From contig QIGM01000009.1 of assembly GCA_003230795.1 (NCBI GenBank), positions 1-6,736 of the forward strand: a stretch of DNA of 6,736 nt, read 5' to 3'. Shown piece by piece: positions 1 to 6,736 of this stretch. This DNA comes from a bacterium. Its GTDB lineage: Bacteria; Bdellovibrionota_C; UBA2361; SZUA-149. The position numbers and the translations under genes were made by a program. Every line of letters starts with the position of its first letter. The stretch's first letter is position 1. The notes under the pieces were generated by a model, which was not told the origin of the DNA, searched no databases, and worked only from the letters and a program-made list of their open reading frames with translations.

Positions 1-2080
1 CCATATCAGACAAAAACCTTTCAACTTCGTAAAAACTATCTTCCGGTTCCTGTTCTAGGTCAGCGTCGTCAGCAATTGATACTATTCGATCGGAAATAGC
101 ATCTTGAATTTCAGCTCGCAACTTTACCACCAATGAAAAATATCTTGTAGCTGGAATAATTCCAAGAACATCATCACTATCAAAAACTGAACAATCTAAA
201 TCTTCAACAATTTTCTGCTCTATGTATTTTGCTGTCTTTTCCCTTAATTTTTCCGGCATGAGCCTAAACTTATGTGCTCGTGCAAGCAATTGCAATTTGT
301 CATCATCGGCTAAATTCCATGCATATGAACTATTACGATTAAACACAGAAGAATTTTTATCCAAGTAAGATTTAAGTACATTTTCTGAGACACGTAAGTT
401 AAGAAAACTAAAAAGCATACGATTAATATTTCGCTCATCTGCTGTTTCTAGTAATCGCTCAACAAGCAAATCGTTTAGTGATGCCGGAATAATAATAGCG
501 TCACGTATTTTCTTAGCTCCCTCACATACCACATCAGAAAGGATAGTTTCTACGCTTGTGCCGCGGAGATATAGCTCAACAAGATCGGTTCTCGTTCCAA
601 GTATTGACGATATTGCATCAGAAATAGTTGGGTGACTAAATGACCAATAGCCCCCTGTTTTTAAATTTCTCTTTACAATAAATGTATCCTTAAGTTGCTC
701 TAGAGCGTCTCCAATCTCATTCTGGCTAACACCAAATTTATCACATACCCGAGACAATACTTCATGATCCTGTATGTTAGCGGAGAGCCTAGATCGATTC
801 AAGAACACCAAACATAGTGCAGCAAACTGAATATCATTAAGCTCATCAATCGTCTCTATTAAGTACTCCATCGGTTCAGCGATAAATTTTTCGAGATTCT
901 TCAAAGACAACGAGACCTTAGCCGTGTAACTTTTATTTCCAAGCCTCCTCGCTATTTCCGGCAACAAGTTGGCTTTTTTTGAGAGATCTCCAAGATAGCG
1001 TTTTGCTTCTTTTTTCCATTTTGGAGACTGAGTGCCTGCCTTTATATGGTTGTAAAGTATTTGACTCGTTTCTTCTGGACTTAACGATCCAACATCGACT
1101 ATAGCTGTCTTGTTTGCAAATAGCGGGTGATTTCTTGTTCCGAGCTTCTTTTTCGCAGCCTTCCAAATATGGCTTCGAGATGTTAAAACAAATCGATTAC
1201 CACGACTAGTCGCAGCCTTCACCTTACTCATTATGGCAATCCACTCGTCAACATAGTCTTCACGTAGTTGACTCGGACCAAAGGCATCATCGATCCAGTA
1301 AAAACCACCGGCCTCGTTTGGGTTCCAACAGTTCAATAACTCTTGAGGACTATCAACCTGATAACATCGATGATTACCATCATCTAATGCAGACGTTGCC
1401 AAAATAGTTGCTATCATTGACTTTCCTGTCGCTGGCGCACCTAATAACAGAACAATACCGTGCTCTTTAAGTTTACGAACTGCTTGACGATGTGCCGTTG
1501 TCGGCACATATACACTCAGAGAAGGAATAAGATGGCCAAGTAACGCTTGCGTTTGTTCCGCACGGCGTATATCAAGAATAGTTGAAAGGTCGCCAAGTCC
1601 ATATACACGTGGAACAAGAGCGCGTAACCTCGAACTTTCACGAATCTTTTGCGAAATCCACTCTCGTCCAAACACCTCTGCAGTCGTTACTCCTAGCGAC
1701 TTCAGTTCTCTCTTAACATCCACAGCTATTGGGGCATCAACACCCATATTAGTAATAAAATAATAGGTATCTGCTTCACCCTTTTCCACTAGCTCTTTAA
1801 CACTATCCTTTTCACTAGTAAGGTCGCTAAGTTTCAACCTTCGCTTTGGGTCGGATGTAAACTTGCACTGCACTGTACCTGTGACAGAAACTTTCTTATT
1901 CTTTTTAAAGAGAAAAACAGCATCTTGGCCACCATCTTGTGCTTCTCGATATATTGCCACTGGTCGCTGTAACACTTCCTCACAAACCTGTGCGCAGAGA
2001 TCTTGGAAAGCTTTCCAACCCAACGTATGTAGGGCTAGATCAACTATTTGCCCTTGTGCTTGAGGAGCCTTATTTTTCAT
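1..2080 (-). CDS. Mrr-like nuclease fused to a STAND (nSTAND3-like) NTPase, 3' end off the window
   Basis: The reading frame is open from ATG at 2080 to the left edge: 693 codons with no stop, so the C-terminus is missing. Residues about 20-110 look like an Mrr-type PD-(D/E)xK nuclease: a helix with FQDLC (25-29), then GGQDA with D53, then VQCKF with Q71 and K73 as the likely catalytic residues. A P-loop NTPase follows: Walker A GAPATGKS (214-221), Walker B FYWIDDAFG with D264/D265, and a sensor-like FVLTSR (297-302). ILYNHI (341-346) and SFSHPTISDAI (480-490, end of a winged-helix-like segment) are features I associate with the nSTAND3 group. The rest is helical and could be the sensor. No signal peptide or membrane segment is seen. 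By family logic, target binding by the C-terminal part would drive oligomerisation and switch on DNA cleavage; that role is inferred. An in-frame TAG at 2090-2092 rules out an earlier start, and only a weak AGGT lies 8 bases upstream of the ATG. The ORF is certain, the nuclease and ATPase calls are strong, and the subfamily is likely. Confidence 0.9.
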   Translation of the reverse strand, partial: MKNKAPQAQGQIVDLALHTLGWKAFQDLCAQVCEEVLQRPVAIYREAQDGGQDAVFLFKKNKKVSVTGTVQCKFTSDPKRRLKLSDLTSEKDSVKELVEKGEADTYYFITNMGVDAPIAVDVKRELKSLGVTTAEVFGREWISQKIRESSRLRALVPRVYGLGDLSTILDIRRAEQTQALLGHLIPSLSVYVPTTAHRQAVRKLKEHGIVLLLGAPATGKSMIATILATSALDDGNHRCYQVDSPQELLNCWNPNEAGGFYWIDDAFGPSQLREDYVDEWIAIMSKVKAATSRGNRFVLTSRSHIWKAAKKKLGTRNHPLFANKTAIVDVGSLSPEETSQILYNHIKAGTQSPKWKKEAKRYLGDLSKKANLLPEIARRLGNKSYTAKVSLSLKNLEKFIAEPMEYLIETIDELNDIQFAALCLVFLNRSRLSANIQDHEVLSRVCDKFGVSQNEIGDALEQLKDTFIVKRNLKTGGYWSFSHPTISDAISSILGTRTDLVELYLRGTSVETILSDVVCEGAKKIRDAIIIPASLNDLLVERLLETADERNINRMLFSFLNLRVSENVLKSYLDKNSSVFNRNSSYAWNLADDDKLQLLARAHKFRLMPEKLREKTAKYIEQKIVEDLDCSVFDSDDVLGIIPATRYFSLVVKLRAEIQDAISDRIVSIADDADLEQEPEDSFYEVERFLSDM

Positions 2081-2105
2081 GGAAAATACCTATTTTTCTC
2101 ATCAT
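2070..2105 (-). CDS. possible 11-residue leader peptide overlapping the STAND gene start
   Basis: Two adjacent ATG codons (2105 and 2102) stand 4 and 7 bases after a strong GGAGGAG Shine-Dalgarno. They open a frame MMRKIGIFHEK that stops at TAA (2072-2070). This frame differs from that of the STAND gene, whose ATG at 2080 lies inside it, so the two overlap by 11 bases. Ribosomes loaded here would terminate just past the STAND start, a geometry that allows termination-reinitiation coupling. Alternatives are that the mini-ORF is accidental, or that one base too many was read in the T4 run (2081-2086 region), since removing one T there would join the frames as MRKIGIS followed by MKNK. The peptide itself has no recognisable function. 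Confidence 0.35.
   Translation of the reverse strand: MMRKIGIFHEK
2083..2096. repeat. short AT-rich palindrome between the strong RBS and the STAND start
   Basis: The sequence aaaatacctatttt has perfect 6-base arms around two central bases. In the mRNA it could fold as a weak 5-pair A-U stem with the loop AGGU, which is also the only Shine-Dalgarno-like motif near the STAND ATG at 2080. It could instead be a small operator, or chance in an AT-rich gap. The symmetry is seen directly; any function is a guess. Confidence 0.3.
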
Positions 2106-2109
2106 TTAT

Positions 2110-2116
2110 CTCCTCC
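2110..2116 (-). promoter_or_regulatory. strong Shine-Dalgarno (GGAGGAG) just after the yhaN stop
   Basis: GGAGGAG begins 2 bases after the yhaN stop codon (TAA, 2121-2119). It is well spaced for the ATGs at 2105 and 2102 but 29 bases from the STAND start at 2080, too far for direct use. It therefore decides where ribosomes enter the junction: they should load on the mini-ORF, not directly on the STAND gene. It is by far the best ribosome binding site visible in the window. Confidence 0.65.
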
Positions 2117-2118
2117 AA

Positions 2119-5100
2119 TTACAACTCATGCACCTGGACCGAAGTCAGTATTTTCTTTGCCTGTTCAACAACCCGTGAATGGTGAGTAAAGAGGATAACC
2201 TGTGTTTTGAGAGCAAGTTCTGCAAGCAATCCTAGCGCCGCTTTAGAACGCTCATCATCGAAGTCAACGAGAATATCATCTATGATGAAAGGCATGGGCT
2301 CCGAGCTTTCCATATATTTCTCGAGCGACGCAAGACGTAACGCCAGATACAGTTGATCCCGTGTTCCGTTACTCATCCCTTCCACATGCACACGTTTCCC
2401 ACTAGGGCGAATACCCACAAGTATAGGCTCATCCTTTTCATTGAAGTCCGTCCTGAGACCTTCAAACGAACCACGCGTGAGCACGGCAAAGCATTCACTG
2501 GCACGCTTGACCAATGGACCTTGGTTATCTTTTCGGTAACGCTCAATCTCGTCACGTAGAATTCGCGCCGCCAGTTTCAATCGAACGAAGCGTTCTGCAT
2601 CGGACCGAATGCTAGCAAGGACAGACTGGCTTTGATCTGCAAGAACAGCCGCTTCGTCATTACCGTTCATGAGTTCAAGTTCCTTCGCTTCGCGACCCTT
2701 AGCTTCAGCAAGCGTTGTTTGTCTTGGCTCTAGTTCTTCTTCAATCTTTTGCGTAAGTGCCTCAACCTGCGCAGGTAAGGCATCTGAATCAACATCCTCT
2801 GCTTCAACTTCAAGTTCTACCAGAGTTGCACCTTCGCCAGAATCTATGATCTCCTTTTCAACACTGTCGACTTCCACTTTCAGTCGAAGGTATGTTGTTG
2901 ACCTGAGTTCGGCCTCATCCAATTCAGCATGGCTATCCCGTTTTGCCTCCGCACACAGCGCATCCAGACGCTCAGTCATGGTTTGAATTGTCGCCTCGGA
3001 ATCTTGGATTTCCTGTTGAGCTTGTTGCAATTGTTCCTCAATCTGCTTTCGGCGGGATTGCCCGGTTCGACTTTCTGACAATAATGTACTGAGACGCGTT
3101 ACTGCCTCTTCCGTCAAAAGCTTTTCAAATTCGGGAGCTATATCCGCAACCACAATGTCGACTTGACCACTGAAAGTCTCTATTTCTCCATCAATAGTCT
3201 TAGTACGTATTTGCAATTTTTCCGCATCATTTAGTTTCGCGAACAAATCTCTGAGCTTTTCAATAACATCGACCGCCTCGGATGGCAAGACTTCACATTC
3301 AAGACCAACTCCCTCGACCACTTCTTTCCATTGTATTTTCCACTCATCAAGTTCGTTGCTCGTAGTTTGGCACTCTGTCTGCGCAGATTTCCGATCACGT
3401 TCCAGTGTTTTTATTTCCTTATCCAGCATCTCCTGCCTGCGACTGAGTTTCTCGAGTTCATCAACGACTTCCTCACTCTCAAGGAGTAAGGCCTCAAGTG
3501 ATGCTGTATCGGGACCGTCTTTCTTCAAGCTCTGCAACTGTTGTTTGAGTAGCTCAATTTGTGTGTCACGGACATTATCAAGATCACTGACCTGCAGCCG
3601 TAGTGTGTTCAATTGCACTACTCGGTCGTGGAGTTTCTCCAAATTGTCCATCCATGCCCGCATTTCGCGCGGCGTGTGTGGCTGAATCTCGCAGGTAGCC
3701 CATAATACTTCCCAGTCAGTATCGATCTGCTTTTTCTCAGCTGTGCATGCATCAAGCTGTTGCACGATCTCCTCGGCGCGTTGTTTTTCATTTTCCAGTT
3801 CAGCTAATAGGCTTGCCTGCGAATGAACTCGTTCGGCCTCGCGACGTAAACGATCCACCGTTTCATCAGCATTGATCACCCGGTATTCGAACGCTTCAGG
3901 AAGAGCACGCTCAACATCCATTGCATTTGCTTCTGTATTTACATCTTCCCCATCAATCCACTGACGACGCAATAGTTGCCAGGCCTGTGTACGCGCTGCT
4001 CTAAGTGAAATTAATTCTTCTTCAGTCGGCACTGACCCTGCACGTTGCATCTCATCCAATCGTCGCGATACATCACGCAATACTTCTGTCGTCTCTTCCT
4101 GCTTTTCTCGGAATCGCTGTACACGCTTATCGAGTTCAGCGTATACCTCTTCAAATCGATTAATACTCTCCCGATTAGGCACGGGTAAACAGGGAATATC
4201 TTCCAGCGAACCAGTCCAGAGTGTGAGTCTCGCTAAGTCCGCAGCACATTGCTTTGTTAATTTAGCAAGCTCACTCCGTCCGGATTGGATTGCGTTGTCC
4301 ACATCACCTGACTTTCTTGCCGCTGCAATAGCTCTGCGCAAGGCGTCGGATGATCCAATGTCTGGAAGTTTCTGGCGCTCCTTGCCTGCTTCTGCCAGCC
4401 GTTCCTCTGTTTTCCGTAAGTCGTTAGTCGTTTTTTTTTCTCGCAATACCAGTATAGGATTTCGATTGCCCAGCTCGGTAATTCTCTGTCTTTTAGCAAA
4501 CACCGGGCGCAGCACTTCAATATCCGCTAGCGTAAGATCCGGGCGTACATCCTTAAACAAGGATTTAGCATCAGTTCGTAACTGTTTATATTCCGCCTCG
4601 ACTTGAGGCCGTTCTTGCATCGCTTTGCGGTAGCTACCCAATCGAGTATGGAGGGCTTCGATACCTTCACTCTGTTCCAACACCTCCTGACGCACGGAGA
4701 GCCCATCAAGTTGTTCTTGGAGTCCATCAAGTCGAGATCTTGCCTTTAGGACAATCGCGTGCGCAGTCTCCCATTCTGCAACAGACTTCTGGCGACGCTC
4801 TCTGAAATCGCTCGGAAGGACGATAACCTCACCCAACGCTTCAAGCTTTTGTAGAAGTTCATACCGTAAGGCCTGCTTGGGTAGGACGCGTTGGATGCGT
4901 TTCAATCGATTGACCTCAAGCCGATTCTCAGAAAGTTCAGATTGAATGTTTTCCAAATCCTTCGTGGTCCGCTCCAGTGTACGGCGATGCTCGTCCCATT
5001 CTCGAGATGAAAGTGACTGCTCCCTGATCTGCTTGTTCAAATCCGTATAAGTTTTTAAGGCTGAATTGATCTTCGGTTTAGATCCCTGCGGTAGAAATAG

Positions 5101-5613
5101 TATGTTTGCTTCCTGGTCGAGCTGATTAAGTACCGCATGTAACGCATGAGTACCTAAAGACGCAGAAAAGAGTGCCTGCCCAACTTCACCCTTCTGCTCT
5201 AAAATCTCCTGGCCACCCTGTACCAGCGCACGATGATCAATCCCGAAGAGCATTTCAAAAAGTTCCTGCGTTACACCTTGAAGAAATGGAATCAGTACAT
5301 TATCGTCGAGTGGCTCACCCTCCAGAGACAAAAGTGTATTCTTGCGTCCCTTACGACGAGCAAAACTAAGTTTTTGTCCATCTGCAGCACGCACACACCC
5401 TTCGATACGAAGTTTATCATTGGCATGCAGATGATTATCTGAAGTGCGCTCGTCGATGTTATATAGTAACGCCTTCAACGCACGAAGAGCCGAACTCTTT
5501 CCTGCTTCATTGGGGCCATAGACTATATGAAGTACACCCGCCCCCTGATCGAACACTAATGATCGGTCAGTGAACGGGCCAAACGCAGCAAGATTGAGAT
5601 GGCTTATTTCCAT
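2119..5613 (-). CDS. yhaN: YhaN-like SMC/Rad50-type ATPase with long coiled coil
   Basis: A complete 1164-residue ATPase of the YhaN (AAA_27) type, related to SbcC/Rad50. The N-terminal half-head carries Walker A GPNEAGKS (33-40). The family-typical ARRKGRKNTL block and the FSASLGT segment follow within the first 160 residues. From about 190 to 1030 the protein is almost entirely charged coiled coil, with a WEVLW...TPREMRAW motif starting at W634, near the middle, that may mark the apex. The C-terminal half-head has the ABC signature MSNGTRDQLYLALRLA (1080-1095), Walker B PFIIDDILVDFDD with D1112/D1113, and the H-loop FTHH (H1144/H1145). There is no CxxC, so no Rad50-type zinc hook. The usual partner is the YhaO nuclease encoded just upstream: ATP-driven DNA-end binding by this subunit would control that nuclease. 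The start at 5613 is supported by the MEISHLNLAAFGPF opening normal for the family and a modest GGA 9 bases upstream; the gap to yhaO is 13 bases, which suggests translational coupling. It is much longer than Bacillus YhaN (about 960 residues from memory). The ATPase assignment is firm; the cellular role is inferred. Confidence 0.93.
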   Translation of the reverse strand: MEISHLNLAAFGPFTDRSLVFDQGAGVLHIVYGPNEAGKSSALRALKALLYNIDERTSDNHLHANDKLRIEGCVRAADGQKLSFARRKGRKNTLLSLEGEPLDDNVLIPFLQGVTQELFEMLFGIDHRALVQGGQEILEQKGEVGQALFSASLGTHALHAVLNQLDQEANILFLPQGSKPKINSALKTYTDLNKQIREQSLSSREWDEHRRTLERTTKDLENIQSELSENRLEVNRLKRIQRVLPKQALRYELLQKLEALGEVIVLPSDFRERRQKSVAEWETAHAIVLKARSRLDGLQEQLDGLSVRQEVLEQSEGIEALHTRLGSYRKAMQERPQVEAEYKQLRTDAKSLFKDVRPDLTLADIEVLRPVFAKRQRITELGNRNPILVLREKKTTNDLRKTEERLAEAGKERQKLPDIGSSDALRRAIAAARKSGDVDNAIQSGRSELAKLTKQCAADLARLTLWTGSLEDIPCLPVPNRESINRFEEVYAELDKRVQRFREKQEETTEVLRDVSRRLDEMQRAGSVPTEEELISLRAARTQAWQLLRRQWIDGEDVNTEANAMDVERALPEAFEYRVINADETVDRLRREAERVHSQASLLAELENEKQRAEEIVQQLDACTAEKKQIDTDWEVLWATCEIQPHTPREMRAWMDNLEKLHDRVVQLNTLRLQVSDLDNVRDTQIELLKQQLQSLKKDGPDTASLEALLLESEEVVDELEKLSRRQEMLDKEIKTLERDRKSAQTECQTTSNELDEWKIQWKEVVEGVGLECEVLPSEAVDVIEKLRDLFAKLNDAEKLQIRTKTIDGEIETFSGQVDIVVADIAPEFEKLLTEEAVTRLSTLLSESRTGQSRRKQIEEQLQQAQQEIQDSEATIQTMTERLDALCAEAKRDSHAELDEAELRSTTYLRLKVEVDSVEKEIIDSGEGATLVELEVEAEDVDSDALPAQVEALTQKIEEELEPRQTTLAEAKGREAKELELMNGNDEAAVLADQSQSVLASIRSDAERFVRLKLAARILRDEIERYRKDNQGPLVKRASECFAVLTRGSFEGLRTDFNEKDEPILVGIRPSGKRVHVEGMSNGTRDQLYLALRLASLEKYMESSEPMPFIIDDILVDFDDERSKAALGLLAELALKTQVILFTHHSRVVEQAKKILTSVQVHEL
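4431..4439 (-). repeat. A9 homopolymer inside yhaN
   Basis: On the coding strand nine A bases span codons GAA AAA AAA ACG in the segment REKKTTND, near residue 391. It is the longest homopolymer I noticed in the window. Such a run is prone to polymerase slippage and to sequencing error. The frame is intact here, so the gene is not broken at this site. Confidence 0.7.
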
Positions 5614-5626
5614 GAATAAGATTCCA

Positions 5627-6736
5627 TCACGTCTTTTCCGCCGTTATCAAACGGTTCACTAACAAGTCATTGATGCCTTCCAATGCGATCTTAAGTTGTT
5701 GTGGGTCTGTTGGATCATAACGATCTTCACCGCTTAAAATTTCGGCGGGGAGTTTTTGGCGCAGCACAGATACTTCATTCGCAAGTTCGAATAACGCGTC
5801 GTCATCCAGCTCAATATCCTGAATGCTGCGTAACAGGCCTCCCAGCGCATCATCACGCGCAAGGACGCTGTCGATAGAAATAGATGGCTGTGTTTTAAGT
5901 GATACCTTCTCCAACCAAATTCCGGCACCACCAAGACCCGTTGCCAGAGCTCGATACTCCTGCGTCCAATGTTCAACTTCTGCGTGCAAACGAGAATGGG
6001 AAGCAGTGACGCCTTGCAACACCAGACGTACTGCAAGCATCCGACCTTCTATCGAGTCAAGCGTTTGCTGCAACTCATTACGAACCTGCTCGTAAACATC
6101 ATCGACGGTCTCGCTATCCGTCACATTTACTTCGCAGAGTGACCAGCGCAGTACATCAAGATCGCGATGCATAACGTCAGATATATCGCCATCATCAACG
6201 GTCACCAGCGTACAACCCTTCGGACCTGTCTCACGTATATGTCGCCCCTGTATATTACCTGGAAATACTATCCATGGATCTTGACTTACCTCTTCACGTT
6301 TATGAACATGACCCAGTGCCCAGTACTGATATCCTTTGGAACGGAGCCCATCGACCGTGCAGGGAGCGTAGGGTTCGTGACCAGGCTTACCATCAAGACA
6401 GGTGTGCAGCATGCCAATATTGAAGTAATTTGGATCGCCCTGTTCATAGGCCAACGATATGTCTTCTGTCACCGCCCGATTTGCAAATCCCTGTCCGTAA
6501 ATGGCTACACCCAAGTCATCCAAAACAATTTTCTCAGGCTTGCTTGTGGCAAACATCTTGACGTTGTCAGGCAAACGAAGTTTCTTGGTGATTTGGCTAG
6601 CCGCGTCATGGTTTCCTGCAACCATGAAGACACGAATACCGGCTTCCCGAAGTAGAGCCATTCGCTCAACGAAATAAAGGCCCGTGCTGTAATCCTTCCA
6701 ATCTCCATCGTAGATATCACCGGCTAGTAGAACGAA
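5627..6736 (-). CDS. yhaO: YhaO-like (SbcD/Mre11-type) metallophosphoesterase exonuclease, 5' end off the window
   Basis: The frame is open to the right edge, giving 369 residues without a visible start. An internal ATG at 6661 is not the true start, because the 25 codons above it encode FVLLAGDIYDGDWKDYSTG with the conserved metallophosphoesterase GDxYD motif. Further metal-binding motifs follow, counted from the edge: GNHD (41-44), MLHT (109-112) and GHVHKRE (142-148), then FPGNIQGRHIRETGPKGC, which is typical of YhaO. The first motif (DxH) must lie in the missing roughly 50 residues. After about residue 175 comes a more variable region that should form the capping and partner-binding part. 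The family acts as a manganese-dependent DNA nuclease in complex with an SMC-like ATPase, here YhaN, encoded 13 bases downstream. All visible catalytic motifs are intact, so it is predicted to be active. SbcD is the main alternative name; the neighbour and the PGNIQGRHIRE block favour YhaO. Confidence 0.93.
   Translation of the reverse strand, partial: FVLLAGDIYDGDWKDYSTGLYFVERMALLREAGIRVFMVAGNHDAASQITKKLRLPDNVKMFATSKPEKIVLDDLGVAIYGQGFANRAVTEDISLAYEQGDPNYFNIGMLHTCLDGKPGHEPYAPCTVDGLRSKGYQYWALGHVHKREEVSQDPWIVFPGNIQGRHIRETGPKGCTLVTVDDGDISDVMHRDLDVLRWSLCEVNVTDSETVDDVYEQVRNELQQTLDSIEGRMLAVRLVLQGVTASHSRLHAEVEHWTQEYRALATGLGGAGIWLEKVSLKTQPSISIDSVLARDDALGGLLRSIQDIELDDDALFELANEVSVLRQKLPAEILSGEDRYDPTDPQQLKIALEGINDLLVNRLITAEKT

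Noticed and set aside
974..980. A7 run (coding strand TCA AAA AAA GCC) as a programmed frameshift site in the STAND gene
   Set aside because: The zero frame continues through recognisable STAND sequence and no stimulatory structure or useful alternate product is apparent.
933..1166. 77-codon minus-strand open frame
   Set aside because: It lies in another frame inside the continuous STAND gene; its Lys/Ser/Arg-rich product is typical of a frame shadow.
2081..2118. Terminator or separate promoter for the STAND gene in the junction
   Set aside because: There is no GC-rich hairpin followed by a T run, and 38 AT-rich bases offer no convincing paired -35/-10 boxes; a promoter inside the end of yhaN cannot be excluded.
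2669..2986. Serine-rich plus-strand frame
   Set aside because: It is the antisense of glutamate-rich coiled-coil codons in yhaN; similar Ser-rich shadows occur at 3356-3685 and 4223-4606.
6167..6655. 162-codon plus-strand open frame
   Set aside because: It is fully antisense to yhaO, whose frame carries intact GNHD and GHVH motifs; no family resemblance and no good ribosome site.
5627..6661. ATG at 6661 as the start of yhaO
   Set aside because: The frame stays open to the window edge and the upstream 25 codons encode the conserved GDIYDGDW motif, so the gene begins outside the window.

Overview
The window holds three genes, all on the minus strand and read right to left: a yhaO-like nuclease gene (5' end off the right edge), a complete yhaN-like SMC/Rad50-type ATPase gene, and a long nuclease-STAND ATPase gene that runs off the left edge. 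The gaps are only 13 and 38 bases and no terminator is visible, so the simplest reading is one operon, yhaO-yhaN-STAND, whose promoter and final stop both lie outside the window. I see no tRNA, rRNA, CRISPR array, insertion sequence or attachment site. Almost every base is coding, and no gene-free stretch exceeds 40 bases.

Right part (5627-6736): the metallophosphoesterase exonuclease partner. Middle (2119-5613): a 1164-residue ATPase with split ABC-type head motifs around a very long coiled coil and no CxxC zinc hook. Together they resemble SbcD/SbcC (Mre11/Rad50), a machine that recognises and processes DNA ends. Left part (1-2080): at least 693 residues with an N-terminal Mrr-like PD-(D/E)xK nuclease motif set, a STAND-type P-loop NTPase that looks like the nSTAND3 group, a winged-helix-like segment and a helical C-terminal region. 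This layout (nuclease effector, NTPase switch, C-terminal sensor) is that of bacterial immune NTPases of the Avs kind.

The most interesting point is that pairing: an SbcCD-like DNA-end machine apparently co-transcribed with a nuclease-STAND protein, a plausible anti-phage or anti-plasmid module. The yhaN/STAND junction is also odd. A strong Shine-Dalgarno follows the yhaN stop but serves an 11-codon mini-ORF in another frame, which overlaps the start of the STAND gene.

The organism is probably a Gram-negative bacterium of moderate GC, perhaps a gammaproteobacterium, judged only from the long YhaN type and the composition. Hand counts of single 60-base lines give about 52% GC in yhaO (6001-6060), 45% in yhaN (3001-3060), and 43%, 32% and 38% moving through the STAND gene (1021-1080, 301-360, 1-60). 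This hints that the STAND gene has a different history, but it is a very small sample.
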